Source: DASPLX01 sp035627375 (lineage in GTDB: Bacteria; Pseudomonadota; Gammaproteobacteria; Burkholderiales; Burkholderiaceae_D). From it: a stretch of DNA of 38,129 nt. The notes below the pieces were generated by a model. It was not told where the DNA came from, ran no database searches, and saw only the letters and a list, made by a program, of their open reading frames with translations. Position 1 is the first letter of the stretch; each line of letters starts with the position of its first letter. Of this stretch, positions 23,853 through 31,103 are shown one piece after another. A program made the position numbers and the translations under genes. The stretch covers positions 1 through 38,129 of the forward strand of contig DASPLX010000055.1 in NCBI GenBank assembly GCA_035627375.1, read 5' to 3'.

Positions 23853-25553
23853 TTACTTCCGTTGTGCGGTTGCAGGGATCGTTTGCAGGCGCGGTTCGTC
23901 GATGCCGGCCGCCCGGTTCAACTGCATGATGGTGCGCGGGCCGACCATGCCATCCACTTTCAAGCCTTGCGCGAACTGGAATTCGCGCACTTGCCTGGCC
24001 CGCTCCCGATCGTACGGCGCGTCGGCGGTCGGCGCCGGTCCGCCGTTCAGTTGCGCCAGGTGCCGCGCGAGCCAGTCGACATCCGCGCCGCGTTCGCCGA
24101 TGGCGATCCGTCCGCGATAGTCGCGCGGCGCCCGCCACAACGAAGTGAAGCTGCCGTCGAACTGGCGCGCCAGGGCGACGATGCCCAGCGTGCGCGTCTC
24201 GTCGCCGATCCGCAGGCGGGCTTCGGTAGCGCTCAAGCCGGTCAGGACGCCGTAATAGGGTTGGCCTGCTTCGTCGCGCAGGCTCAGCACCGCAGGCCGA
24301 TCGAGCTGGCGCAGTTCGGCGAAGCCGGCCGCGCTCGTATAACAATGCAGTCCGTTCGCCTGCGCCGCCTCGCACGGCACCGCCGAGTCCTCGAGCGCGA
24401 GATTCCACAGGCCGGCCAGCGCGCGCAATGCTGCATTGGCGTCGCGCGCATCGAACGCCGGCAAGGATGCCGCTTCCATCGCGGCGACACGCGGCCCGGA
24501 CTGCGGGGCACGGACGGAAGGAGGCATGGAGGCCGCGACCGGCATGGCCGCCGGCTTGCGATCGGCGGCGCTCCTTTCCGGCAGCGCCGAAACGGCGGGC
24601 GGCCGCTCGGCCGTCGCCTCGATCCGCATTCCGTTCAGGATGCCCCAGGCGATGGCTGCCGCCGCGCCGCCGGCCAGCAGTGCCGCCCAGGCAAGGCGCC
24701 GGCGCGCCGCTCCCTGCACGGCAGCGGCCGCGCCGCCGCCGAACACTTCGCGCGCCGCCTTGGCGACGATGCGGTCATCGACTTCATGCCGGTTTTCCGC
24801 ATAGGCACCAAGCAAGGCGCGATCGCACAACAGATTGATGCGGCGCGGCACGCCCTGCGTGATGCGGTGGATCGTCCTGGTCAGGCGCGGACGGAACGGC
24901 GGCGCCGTGACAAGACCGGCGACCGAGAGGCGATGCGCGATATAGCCGGCGGTTTCGTCCGCCGTGAGCGCGTCGAGGTGATAACGCGCGATCACGCGCT
25001 GCGCCAGTTGTTCGAGCTCGGGGCGCGCCAGCAATGCGCGCAATTCCGGCTGGCCGATCAGGATGATCTGCAGCAGCTTGCGTTCATTGGTTTCGAGATT
25101 GGTCAAGAGGCGCAATTGTTCGAGCACGTCGGCCGACAGGTTCTGCGCCTCATCGATGATCAAGACATTGTTGCGGCCGGCGGCATGGGCGGCAAGCAGG
25201 AAACGGTTGAGCGCATCGACGTGCTCCTTGGCGCTCGTCGCGTCGCCGCCGTGCGCGAGGGCTTCGATATGGAACTCCTCGCGAATGGTGCGCAGCAGTT
25301 CGATGACGGACAGTTTCGGATTGAAGATGTAGGCGACGTTGCAGTTCTCCGGCACCTGCTCCAGGAAGCAACGGCAGATGGTGGTCTTGCCCGCGCCGAT
25401 TTCGCCGGTCAGCAGGACGAACCCGCCGCCGCCGTTGACGCCGTACAACAGATGAGCGAGCGCCTCGCGGTGCCGTTCGCTCATGTAAACATAGCGCGGG
25501 TCGGGAGCGATCGAAAAGGGCGGGTGCGTCAGTCGGAAGAATTGCGTGTACAT
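23853..25553 (-). CDS. gspA: ExeA/GspA-type AAA ATPase with peptidoglycan-binding domain
   Basis: 566 residues. The AAA ATPase occupies 1-270: MYTQFFRLTHPPFSIAPDPR start, Walker A GEIGAGKTT (50-58), Walker B VLIIDEAQNL (130-139), and the arginine region GQPELRALLARPELEQLAQRV. A membrane helix lies at about 287-307. The periplasmic part ends with a PG_binding_1 domain (ARQVREFQFAQGLKVDGMVGPRTIMQLNR). ExeA uses ATP and peptidoglycan contact to let the secretin pass the cell wall. The start is set at ATG 25553, where family homology begins; an upstream in-frame ATG at 25619 adds 22 unrelated residues. Confidence 0.93.
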   Translation of the reverse strand: MYTQFFRLTHPPFSIAPDPRYVYMSERHREALAHLLYGVNGGGGFVLLTGEIGAGKTTICRCFLEQVPENCNVAYIFNPKLSVIELLRTIREEFHIEALAHGGDATSAKEHVDALNRFLLAAHAAGRNNVLIIDEAQNLSADVLEQLRLLTNLETNERKLLQIILIGQPELRALLARPELEQLAQRVIARYHLDALTADETAGYIAHRLSVAGLVTAPPFRPRLTRTIHRITQGVPRRINLLCDRALLGAYAENRHEVDDRIVAKAAREVFGGGAAAAVQGAARRRLAWAALLAGGAAAAIAWGILNGMRIEATAERPPAVSALPERSAADRKPAAMPVAASMPPSVRAPQSGPRVAAMEAASLPAFDARDANAALRALAGLWNLALEDSAVPCEAAQANGLHCYTSAAGFAELRQLDRPAVLSLRDEAGQPYYGVLTGLSATEARLRIGDETRTLGIVALARQFDGSFTSLWRAPRDYRGRIAIGERGADVDWLARHLAQLNGGPAPTADAPYDRERARQVREFQFAQGLKVDGMVGPRTIMQLNRAAGIDEPRLQTIPATAQRK

Positions 25554-25690
25554 GGCTCGGTAATCCGGCTGCAAGGCTAACATAAACCGGCGCGCGCAAG
25601 ACATGCGGATGCGCAACACGGCGCTCGCGGTCGATTGCCGGCCATACCGATCGGGAGTAGCATCAGGTTTTCCTTTTTTCGGGAGTCGCG

Positions 25691-26224
25691 ATGAAAAATC
25701 CTGTGCTGGTTTCCCTCCTGTTGTGCTGTTCCGCCGCCGCCTTCGCGGCCGGTCCGATGAAGCCGGGCTTGTGGGAAATGTCGATCAAGTCGGACATGAT
25801 GAAAAACATGCCGAAGATCCCGCCGGAACAGATGGAAAAGATGAAGCAGATGGGCGTCAACATTCCCCACATGCAGGACGGCGGCATGGTGACCAAGGTC
25901 TGCATCACCAAGGAGATGGCCGAGCGCGACCAACCGCCGGAGATGAATCAGAAGGAGGCGGGCTGCGAAGCCAGGAACTATCAGCGTACCGGCAGCGGCT
26001 ATTCGGTCGACATCATTTGCGACGGGCCGGTGATGAAAGGCCAGGGCAAGGCGCAAGGCAGCTTTTCCGGCAGCGAGAGCTTCACCTCGGTCTACGACTT
26101 CAAGGGCACGGCGCAAGGCCGCCCGGTCAACCAGCACCAGGAAACCAAGGGCAAGTGGCTTTCCGCCGATTGCGGCAACGTGGCGCCGATGGGGCAGATG
26201 GGGCGTCCGGGCAAACAGAAGTGA
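25691..26224 (+). CDS. DUF3617 exported protein, Met-rich
   Basis: 177 residues. A Sec signal (MKNPVLVSLLLCCSAAAFA) is followed by the DUF3617 core: PGLWEMSIKSD, CITKEMAERD, KEAGC, YSVDIICDGPVMKGQGKAQGSF, KGKWLSADCG. Four cysteines in the mature part could form two disulphides. Between residues 22 and 66 there are ten methionines, as in metal-binding loops, though Met-rich inserts are common in this family. It is periplasmic with function unknown. It is divergent from gspA, and GGGAGT lies about 5-6 bases before the ATG. Confidence 0.87.
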   Translation: MKNPVLVSLLLCCSAAAFAAGPMKPGLWEMSIKSDMMKNMPKIPPEQMEKMKQMGVNIPHMQDGGMVTKVCITKEMAERDQPPEMNQKEAGCEARNYQRTGSGYSVDIICDGPVMKGQGKAQGSFSGSESFTSVYDFKGTAQGRPVNQHQETKGKWLSADCGNVAPMGQMGRPGKQK

Positions 26225-26245
26225 CTTGGGCGCGCGGCGTTGCCT

Positions 26246-26327
26246 TGATTTTTGTCAATGAAATAAATGTGTTGAAAATCAATCGCTTGGCTCTTCGTCA
26301 AGCGACTTGTCCACAGGATTGTCCACG
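26246..26327. repeat. AT-rich segment with nested inverted repeats and two DnaA-box-like nonamers
   Basis: TGATTTT (26246-26252) pairs with AAAATCA (26275-26281), TCGCTTG (26283-26289) with CAAGCGA (26299-26305), and then TTGTCCACA (26307-26315) and TTGTCCACG (26319-26327) follow 12 bases apart. The nonamers are one to two bases off the DnaA box. The segment lies between the convergent DUF3617 and DUF2799 genes. Confidence 0.5.
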
Positions 26328-26340
26328 GAGAATGTGAGTA

Positions 26341-26360
26341 ACCCGGGCGCTTGCCCGGGT
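26341..26360. terminator. GC-rich hairpin between convergent genes
   Basis: ACCCGGGC-GCTT-GCCCGGGT is a perfect 8-bp stem directly at the stop of the DUF2799 gene. No T tract follows on either strand, so it is at most a weak or Rho-assisted stop signal. Confidence 0.45.
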
Positions 26361-26995
26361 CAATATCCGAATTCCCGCAACTTCTGGCGCAAGCGGTATT
26401 GCAAGCGATCCGCTTCGCGCTCCTGCTCGGCCGCGTGGCGCAGCAGATGCTCCTTTTCCTCGACCAGCTTGTTGTATTCGTTGAGCAGTGCCGTGCGACG
26501 GTCGGTGCCCAAGTCCTTGCGGTTGAGCTCCGCCCGGATCTCGGTGATGCGGTCGTCGTTCTGATGCAGCTTGCGGCGGTAGTGCGCGGCCCTGCTGCGC
26601 CGGCTCTCGAATTCCGCTTCGATAGCGTGCACGACGAGGCCGCGGTTGTATTGTTCCAGGAAGCCGGAGCGCAAATGTTCCGGGCAATCCGGCGCGATTT
26701 GCCGTTCGCCGCTGCGGCCGACGAGGAAGCCGTTCGCCGGCTGGCAATAGGTTTGCAAGCCTTGCTGCCGGCCGCTGAGATATTCGTCGAGATCGACCTG
26801 CACGCCGTGCTCGGCGCAAGCCTTGCCATGCTTTTCGATCTGCTTGTTCGGCAAGCCCTTCGCGCCGTCGGAGAAGCCGATCTGGCGCCAGTTGGCGGAC
26901 AGGCATTCGTCCTTGCTTAGGCTGGCGCAACCGCCGAGCAGCGCGGCCGCAGTCAATCCGGCGGCAAGGCGTAGGATCTTCATTCTTCTTTCCAT
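26360..26995 (-). CDS. DUF2799 lipoprotein
   Basis: 211 residues with a lipoprotein signal: basic start, hydrophobic stretch and LLGGC-AS lipobox (Cys23). The DUF2799 core follows: ANWRQIGFSDGAKG, CAEHGVQVDLDEYLSGRQQGLQTYCQPANGF, and the coiled-coil C-terminus (about 125-205). It is expected to be anchored in the outer membrane with the helical part in the periplasm; function unknown. GGAGGAG stands 3 bases before ATG 26995, favouring it over ATG 26983. Confidence 0.88.
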   Translation of the reverse strand: MERRMKILRLAAGLTAAALLGGCASLSKDECLSANWRQIGFSDGAKGLPNKQIEKHGKACAEHGVQVDLDEYLSGRQQGLQTYCQPANGFLVGRSGERQIAPDCPEHLRSGFLEQYNRGLVVHAIEAEFESRRSRAAHYRRKLHQNDDRITEIRAELNRKDLGTDRRTALLNEYNKLVEEKEHLLRHAAEQEREADRLQYRLRQKLREFGY

Positions 26996-27101
26996 GGCTC
27001 CTCCCTCTGCGGCGCATTATTTCATATTGGCGAGAGGAAAGGCTGCGCCGGAAACATTTGGTAACTCGCCACACCGTCTCTCCCAAGGTGTTCGCGCGCG
27101 C

Positions 27102-27144
27102 AAAAGAAAACGGCGGCGCATCCGGATCGCCGGATGCGCCGCCG
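27102..27144 (-). terminator. Strong intrinsic terminator after fahA
   Basis: A 15-bp perfect stem (27111-27125 with 27130-27144, loop ATCG) is followed on the minus strand by TTTTCTTTTG. It lies 15 bases beyond the fahA stop. Confidence 0.9.
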
Positions 27145-27159
27145 GAGGAATCGCGCGGA

Positions 27160-28173
27160 TTACTTGGCCTGCGCGACTTGCTGCTCGATCGCGCCGAAGA
27201 TGCTGTTGCCGGCCGCGTCGAACATCTCGATCTTGATGCGATCGCCGAAACGCATGAAGGGCGTGGCGGGCTTGCCGCCTTCGATCGTCTCGTACATGCG
27301 CACCTCGGCCAGGCAGCAATAGCCGACGCCGCCGTTCTTGATGCTCGATCCGAACAGTCCGCCTTGCTTGTTGGAGACGGTGCCCGAGCCGATGATGGAG
27401 CCGGCTTCGAGTTCGCGCGTCTTCGCCGCATGGGCCACGAGCTGCGGGAAGTTGAAGGTCATGTCGACGCCGGCGTTCGGCTTGCCGAACAATTCGCCGT
27501 TCAAATGCACGGTCAGCGGCAGATGCAGCTTGCCGTCGCGCCAGGCGTCGCCGAGTTCGTCCGGCGTCACCGCCACCGGAGAGAACGCCGAAGCGGGTTT
27601 CGACTGGAAGAAGCCGAAGCCTTTCGCAAGCTCGCCCGGGATCAGATTGCGCAGCGAGACATCGTTGACCAGCATGACCAGGCGGATCTCTTGCGCGCAG
27701 CGTTCGGCGCTCGCGGCGATCGGCACGTCGCCGGTGACGACGGCGACCTCGGCTTCGAAATCGATGCCCCATTCCTCGGTCACGGCCAGCACCGGATCGC
27801 GCGGTCCGACGAAGCTGTCGCTGCCGCCCTGGTACATCAAGGGATCGTGCCAGAACGATTCAGGCATCTCGGCATTGCGTGCCTTGCGCACCAGTTCGAC
27901 GTGGTTCACATAGGCGGAGCCGTCGGCCCATTGATAGGCGCGCGGCAGCGGCGAATGGCAGAGCGCGGCGTCGAACGGCTGCGCATTCTTGGCTTCACCG
28001 GCGTTCAGCGCCGCGTAGACTTCCTGCAGCTTCGGTGCGGCGTCATTCCAATGATCGAGCGCCGCCTGCAGCGTGCGGGCGATGTTGGGCACGGCCTGGT
28101 ACAGGGTGAGATCGCGGTTGACGACGACCAGCGTGCCGTCGCGGCCGCCGGCTTTGAGAGTGGCGAGTTTCAT
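27160..28173 (-). CDS. fahA: Fumarylacetoacetate hydrolase family protein
   Basis: A 337-residue FAA hydrolase. The core motifs are visible: DFEAEVAVVTG (metal-binding acidic residues), LVNDVSLRNLIPGELAKGFGFFQSKPASAFSPV, the LDG-type loop and GSIIGSGTVSNKQGG. In the homogentisate route it splits fumarylacetoacetate to fumarate and acetoacetate. It follows hmgA by 20 bases, so the pair should be one operon. No maleylacetoacetate isomerase gene is in the window; some species do without one next to these genes. Confidence 0.92.
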   Translation of the reverse strand: MKLATLKAGGRDGTLVVVNRDLTLYQAVPNIARTLQAALDHWNDAAPKLQEVYAALNAGEAKNAQPFDAALCHSPLPRAYQWADGSAYVNHVELVRKARNAEMPESFWHDPLMYQGGSDSFVGPRDPVLAVTEEWGIDFEAEVAVVTGDVPIAASAERCAQEIRLVMLVNDVSLRNLIPGELAKGFGFFQSKPASAFSPVAVTPDELGDAWRDGKLHLPLTVHLNGELFGKPNAGVDMTFNFPQLVAHAAKTRELEAGSIIGSGTVSNKQGGLFGSSIKNGGVGYCCLAEVRMYETIEGGKPATPFMRFGDRIKIEMFDAAGNSIFGAIEQQVAQAK

Positions 28174-28193
28174 GGGTCTGCTCTTGATGTCGG

Positions 28194-29336
28194 TTACTTT
28201 TTCGGCTTCCAGGAATTCAGGTAATTCTTGTCTTCCACGCCTTCCGGCAGGGGCGCGAGATCGACCGGGAAACGGGTGTCGATCATGACGGCCACTTCAT
28301 CGGTGTAACGGCGCTCGCCGGTGTTGTTGGCCTCGGCCAGCGCGAAAGCCTTCGGATGCGGGCCGTGGGCGAAGCCGGACGGATGCAGCGTCATCATGCC
28401 GGGGCCGATGTTGTCGCGGCTGAAGAAATTGCCCTTGTGATAGAAGATCGTTTCGTCGTACTCGTCGTTGTTGTGGAAGAACGGCACTTTCAGGGCGCCG
28501 GGATCCGACTCGAGCGGCCGCGGCGCGAAGGTGCAGATGACGAAAGACTTGGCGAGGAAGGTCGTGTGCGCCGACGGCGGCAGGTGGTAGCGGTCGGACA
28601 TCATCTCGCGGATGTCGCGCCAGTTCAGCTTCACCGGCACGCAGTCGCCGTGCCAGCCGACCGCGTCGAGCGGGTTGAACGGGAAGGTCACCGTCGTCAA
28701 CTGGTTGCGGCGCTTGATGCGCACCTTCGTTTCGAATTCGCCTTGCTGCGCTTTGAACTGATCGTCGATCTTCGGCGTTTCGAGCACCGCCGGATCGAAC
28801 AGCGCATGGCGGCCGACCAGCCCGCGATCGGGCAATTGATAGAAATCCTCGGTCGCCTCCACCAGCAGGATCTGCACCGCTTCGCTCGATTCGATGCGCC
28901 AGGCGGTGCCGCGCGGCATGATGACATAGTCGCCGTCGCGGAAGCTCATGTGGCCGTAATCGCAGAAGATGTCGCCGGCGCCGGCGTGGACGAACAGCAG
29001 ATCGTCTCCGTCGCCGTTGCGCACCAGGTGCGACATCTTGCCGGGGCCGGTCTTCCACATGCGCACGCGCACGTTGGCGTTCGACATCACCGCATGCGCG
29101 GTCCAGGGGCACATCTCGGTCGTCTCGAGCTTGTTGAGATCGAGGCTGTGCGGCTGCAGCGGGCCTTCCCAATCGATCCAGCCGGTCGGCATGTGCTGGT
29201 GCAGGATGTGGCTGGCGGCGCCGAAGAAGCCGTCGCGGCCGTGCTCGCGCTCGTACAGGCCTTTCGGAATGTCGCAGTGCGCCTGCTTGTTGTAGACGCC
29301 TTCGCACTTGGGGAAGGTGATCGGTCGTTTGCTCAT
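28194..29336 (-). CDS. hmgA: Homogentisate 1,2-dioxygenase family protein
   Basis: 380 residues of the cupin-type ring-opening Fe(II) dioxygenase. Present are HQHMPTGWIDWEGPLQPHSL, the small cupin region GDIFCDYGHMSFRDGDYVIMPRGTAWRIE, and the iron-ligand region PFFHNNDEYDETIFYHKGNF plus LHPSGFAHGPHP. It opens homogentisate to maleylacetoacetate. It is about 50 residues shorter than the classical 430-residue HmgA, matching a shorter bacterial subgroup, so a related aromatic substrate is possible; fahA downstream supports homogentisate. The start is ATG 29336 (MSKRPITFPK), with CTGGAG 7 bases upstream; the frame upstream to 29435 crosses the promoter. Confidence 0.88.
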   Translation of the reverse strand: MSKRPITFPKCEGVYNKQAHCDIPKGLYEREHGRDGFFGAASHILHQHMPTGWIDWEGPLQPHSLDLNKLETTEMCPWTAHAVMSNANVRVRMWKTGPGKMSHLVRNGDGDDLLFVHAGAGDIFCDYGHMSFRDGDYVIMPRGTAWRIESSEAVQILLVEATEDFYQLPDRGLVGRHALFDPAVLETPKIDDQFKAQQGEFETKVRIKRRNQLTTVTFPFNPLDAVGWHGDCVPVKLNWRDIREMMSDRYHLPPSAHTTFLAKSFVICTFAPRPLESDPGALKVPFFHNNDEYDETIFYHKGNFFSRDNIGPGMMTLHPSGFAHGPHPKAFALAEANNTGERRYTDEVAVMIDTRFPVDLAPLPEGVEDKNYLNSWKPKK

Positions 29337-29370
29337 CGTGTTCTCCAGGGATTGCACAACGCAAGAATCT

Positions 29371-29393
29371 GTTGTTACACTATACGTAACAAC
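29371..29393. promoter_or_regulatory. Palindromic operator in the hmgA-iclR divergent promoter
   Basis: GTTGTTAC (29371-29378), 7-base spacer, GTAACAAC (29386-29393): a perfect 8-bp inverted repeat, with two more CGTAA(C/T) direct copies just to the right. The spacer contains TATAGT on the minus strand (29379-29384), a likely hmgA -10. A bound repressor would therefore block hmgA. Towards iclR, TTGCAC (29352) and TACACT (29376) overlap the same site, allowing autoregulation. Confidence 0.65.
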
Positions 29394-29433
29394 GTAACGT
29401 AATGTGGAACTACGATAAACCGGAAGTCTTGCC

Positions 29434-30270
29434 ATGTCAACGATGAAACCCGTCTCGCCCGGTGATGCGGATCAAGAGGAGTCCAGCCGCGGCGGCGTCC
29501 AGTCGGTGGAGATCGGCCTGGACTTGTTCAAGCACCTGGTCCGGGCCGGCAAGCCGATCGCCTTGTCCGACTTGGCGCGGGCGGCCGGCATGCATCGCGC
29601 CAAGGCGCATCGCTATCTGGCCAGCCTGATGCAAGCCGGCTTCGTGCGGCAGGACGAAAGCGGTCAATACGATGTCGGGTCGTATGTCCTCGATCTGTCG
29701 ATCGCCTACCTGGCACGCCAGAGCCCGATCCAATTGGCGGCGGCGGCCGCGGCGCGGCTGGCGATCGATTGCAACGAAACCTGCTTCGTCGCCGTCTGGG
29801 GCGGCGGCGGCGCGACCGTGATCCGCCTCTACAAGTCACAGCGTCCGGTGGCGATCAGCATCGCCGAAGGCACCGTGTTCAATCTGACGATGTCGGCGAC
29901 CGGCCGGGTGTTCGCCGCCTATCTGCCGTCGGACGAGACCGCGGCCATGATCGAACGCGAACTGGCGCACCATCGCGCCGCGCATGCCGAGCAGGCGCCG
30001 CGGACGCGCCAGGAATTCGATAAGGTGCTCGATGAAATCCGAAGGGAAGGCGTGAGCCGCGTGCGCGGCCTCAATGCGCCCGGTATCGATGCGCTTGCTG
30101 CGCCTGTGTTCGACGCGCACGGCAGGATCGTGCTGGCGCTGACGATCGTCGGGCCGGAAATGTCGTTCGACGTGTCTTATGAGGGTGAGCCGGCGCGATT
30201 GCTGTGCGCGGCGGCGCGCGGGATTTCGGCGCAACTCGGATTTATGTCGGCAGACCCTTTTCCGACGTAG
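29434..30270 (+). CDS. IclR-family transcriptional regulator (probable hmgA-fahA regulator)
   Basis: 278 residues. A winged helix-turn-helix at about 22-82 (SVEIGLDLFKHLVRAGKPIA; LSDLARAAGMHRAKAHRYLASLMQAGFVRQDE) is followed by the IclR effector domain (about 95-265; AVWGGGGATVIRL; LTMSATGRVFAAYLP; GVSRVRGLNAPGIDALAAPVFD; LALTIVG). It is divergent from hmgA across a 97-bp region with a palindrome, the usual layout for a local repressor answering to an aromatic intermediate such as homogentisate. The ligand is inferred from context only. Confidence 0.92.
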   Translation: MSTMKPVSPGDADQEESSRGGVQSVEIGLDLFKHLVRAGKPIALSDLARAAGMHRAKAHRYLASLMQAGFVRQDESGQYDVGSYVLDLSIAYLARQSPIQLAAAAAARLAIDCNETCFVAVWGGGGATVIRLYKSQRPVAISIAEGTVFNLTMSATGRVFAAYLPSDETAAMIERELAHHRAAHAEQAPRTRQEFDKVLDEIRREGVSRVRGLNAPGIDALAAPVFDAHGRIVLALTIVGPEMSFDVSYEGEPARLLCAAARGISAQLGFMSADPFPT

Positions 30271-30535
30271 AAGAGGCATGGGACGCTCGATATCGCCGAA
30301 TGAACTTGGGCGCCGGCGGGTGGCTTCCGCATTCGGTAATGATCAAGACTGGATGCTGCCGTCGCTCTTCCCATGATTGCAGTGTGTCGATGCCTTGGGT
30401 GAAGCTCTCCCAAGAATGTATGGCTTGACCGATTATTCCGAACGGACCAGATCTCCATTTGATGTTTGGAAGGCGATGATCGCCGGCGCGCCGAATTCTC
30501 GAGCTCGCGCCAATATTGCTCCTCGTGCGCTTCAT
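30242..30535 (-). pseudogene. Possible degraded gene, minus strand
   Basis: A 97-codon frame contains GPFGIIGQAIHSWESFTQGI and PVLIITECGSHPPAPKFIRR, which read like real protein. An overlapping frame gives AHEEQYWRELENS at the 5' side, and the third gives GAPAIIAFQTSNGDLV before a stop. Good-looking pieces in three frames suggest a gene broken by small indels. Against this, third-codon-position GC is about 50%, well below neighbours, there is no ribosome-binding site, and the 3' end overlaps iclR by 29 bases. I do not recognise a family. Confidence 0.3.
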
Positions 30536-31103
30536 TCAACGGCAATGTGTGCGAACTCGGCGTCGCTAGCGCGTTGCCCGCCGCTTCCGCCGCGCCCGCT
30601 CTGGTGCAGTTGATTTCGAACTGGCGGAGCCTGCCGGATGGCGTCCGGTTTCGACGGTTTGTCGCGGCTCGGCTCGCGGCTTCTGCCGAGAATTGCATTC
30701 CTCGATCTACTGATACTTGGCCGGCGCGTTTCTAGTTGCCGCGCACAGTACACGGCTGCATCCCTGCCGCCGCGCTCATTCCAATTACATCCCGTTCTGA
30801 TCGTCCGCTGCCGAGATCTTGCTAATACTTTCTGATCGTTGTTCCGCTAATGATTTCCCTCTTTGGACACGCGTTCGAGTGCGTGCTCGTCGGACGCCGG
30901 TTCTCCTCTCCGATGTCCTTTCGATCGCCATCGCAATTTAATCAGCATGGGTATAAACAAATGCTCGGCGGTAAAGATAATTTCAATCGTATGGTGTTTT
31001 GTTCGACCGCGTGCTGTGTCCGACCGATGTGGACATTGAATCAGGTTGCGCGTGATCGAACGAGGCTGTTATCGAGGGCGGGAATAGTAAGGGGAGAGGC
31101 ATT
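30536..31103. other. Non-coding, comparatively AT-rich region upstream of the YD-repeat gene
   Basis: No convincing gene. From about 30780 to 31000 the composition falls well below the window average (for example GGTATAAACAAATG near 30950 and AAAGATAATTTCAATCG near 30975). This may hold the promoter of the giant gene. GGGGAGAGG at 31091-31099 is the ribosome-binding site of that gene. The compositional break suggests that the YD-repeat locus was acquired or is a variable region. Confidence 0.5.

Noticed and set aside
23136..25580. An 814-codon plus-strand frame opposite gspA and gspB
   Set aside because: Its product is Arg/Gly-rich and unstructured, while ExeA and GspB motifs fully explain the minus strand.
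26307..26327. Replication origin
   Set aside because: There are only two imperfect DnaA-like nonamers, with no dnaA, dnaN, parA or rep gene nearby.
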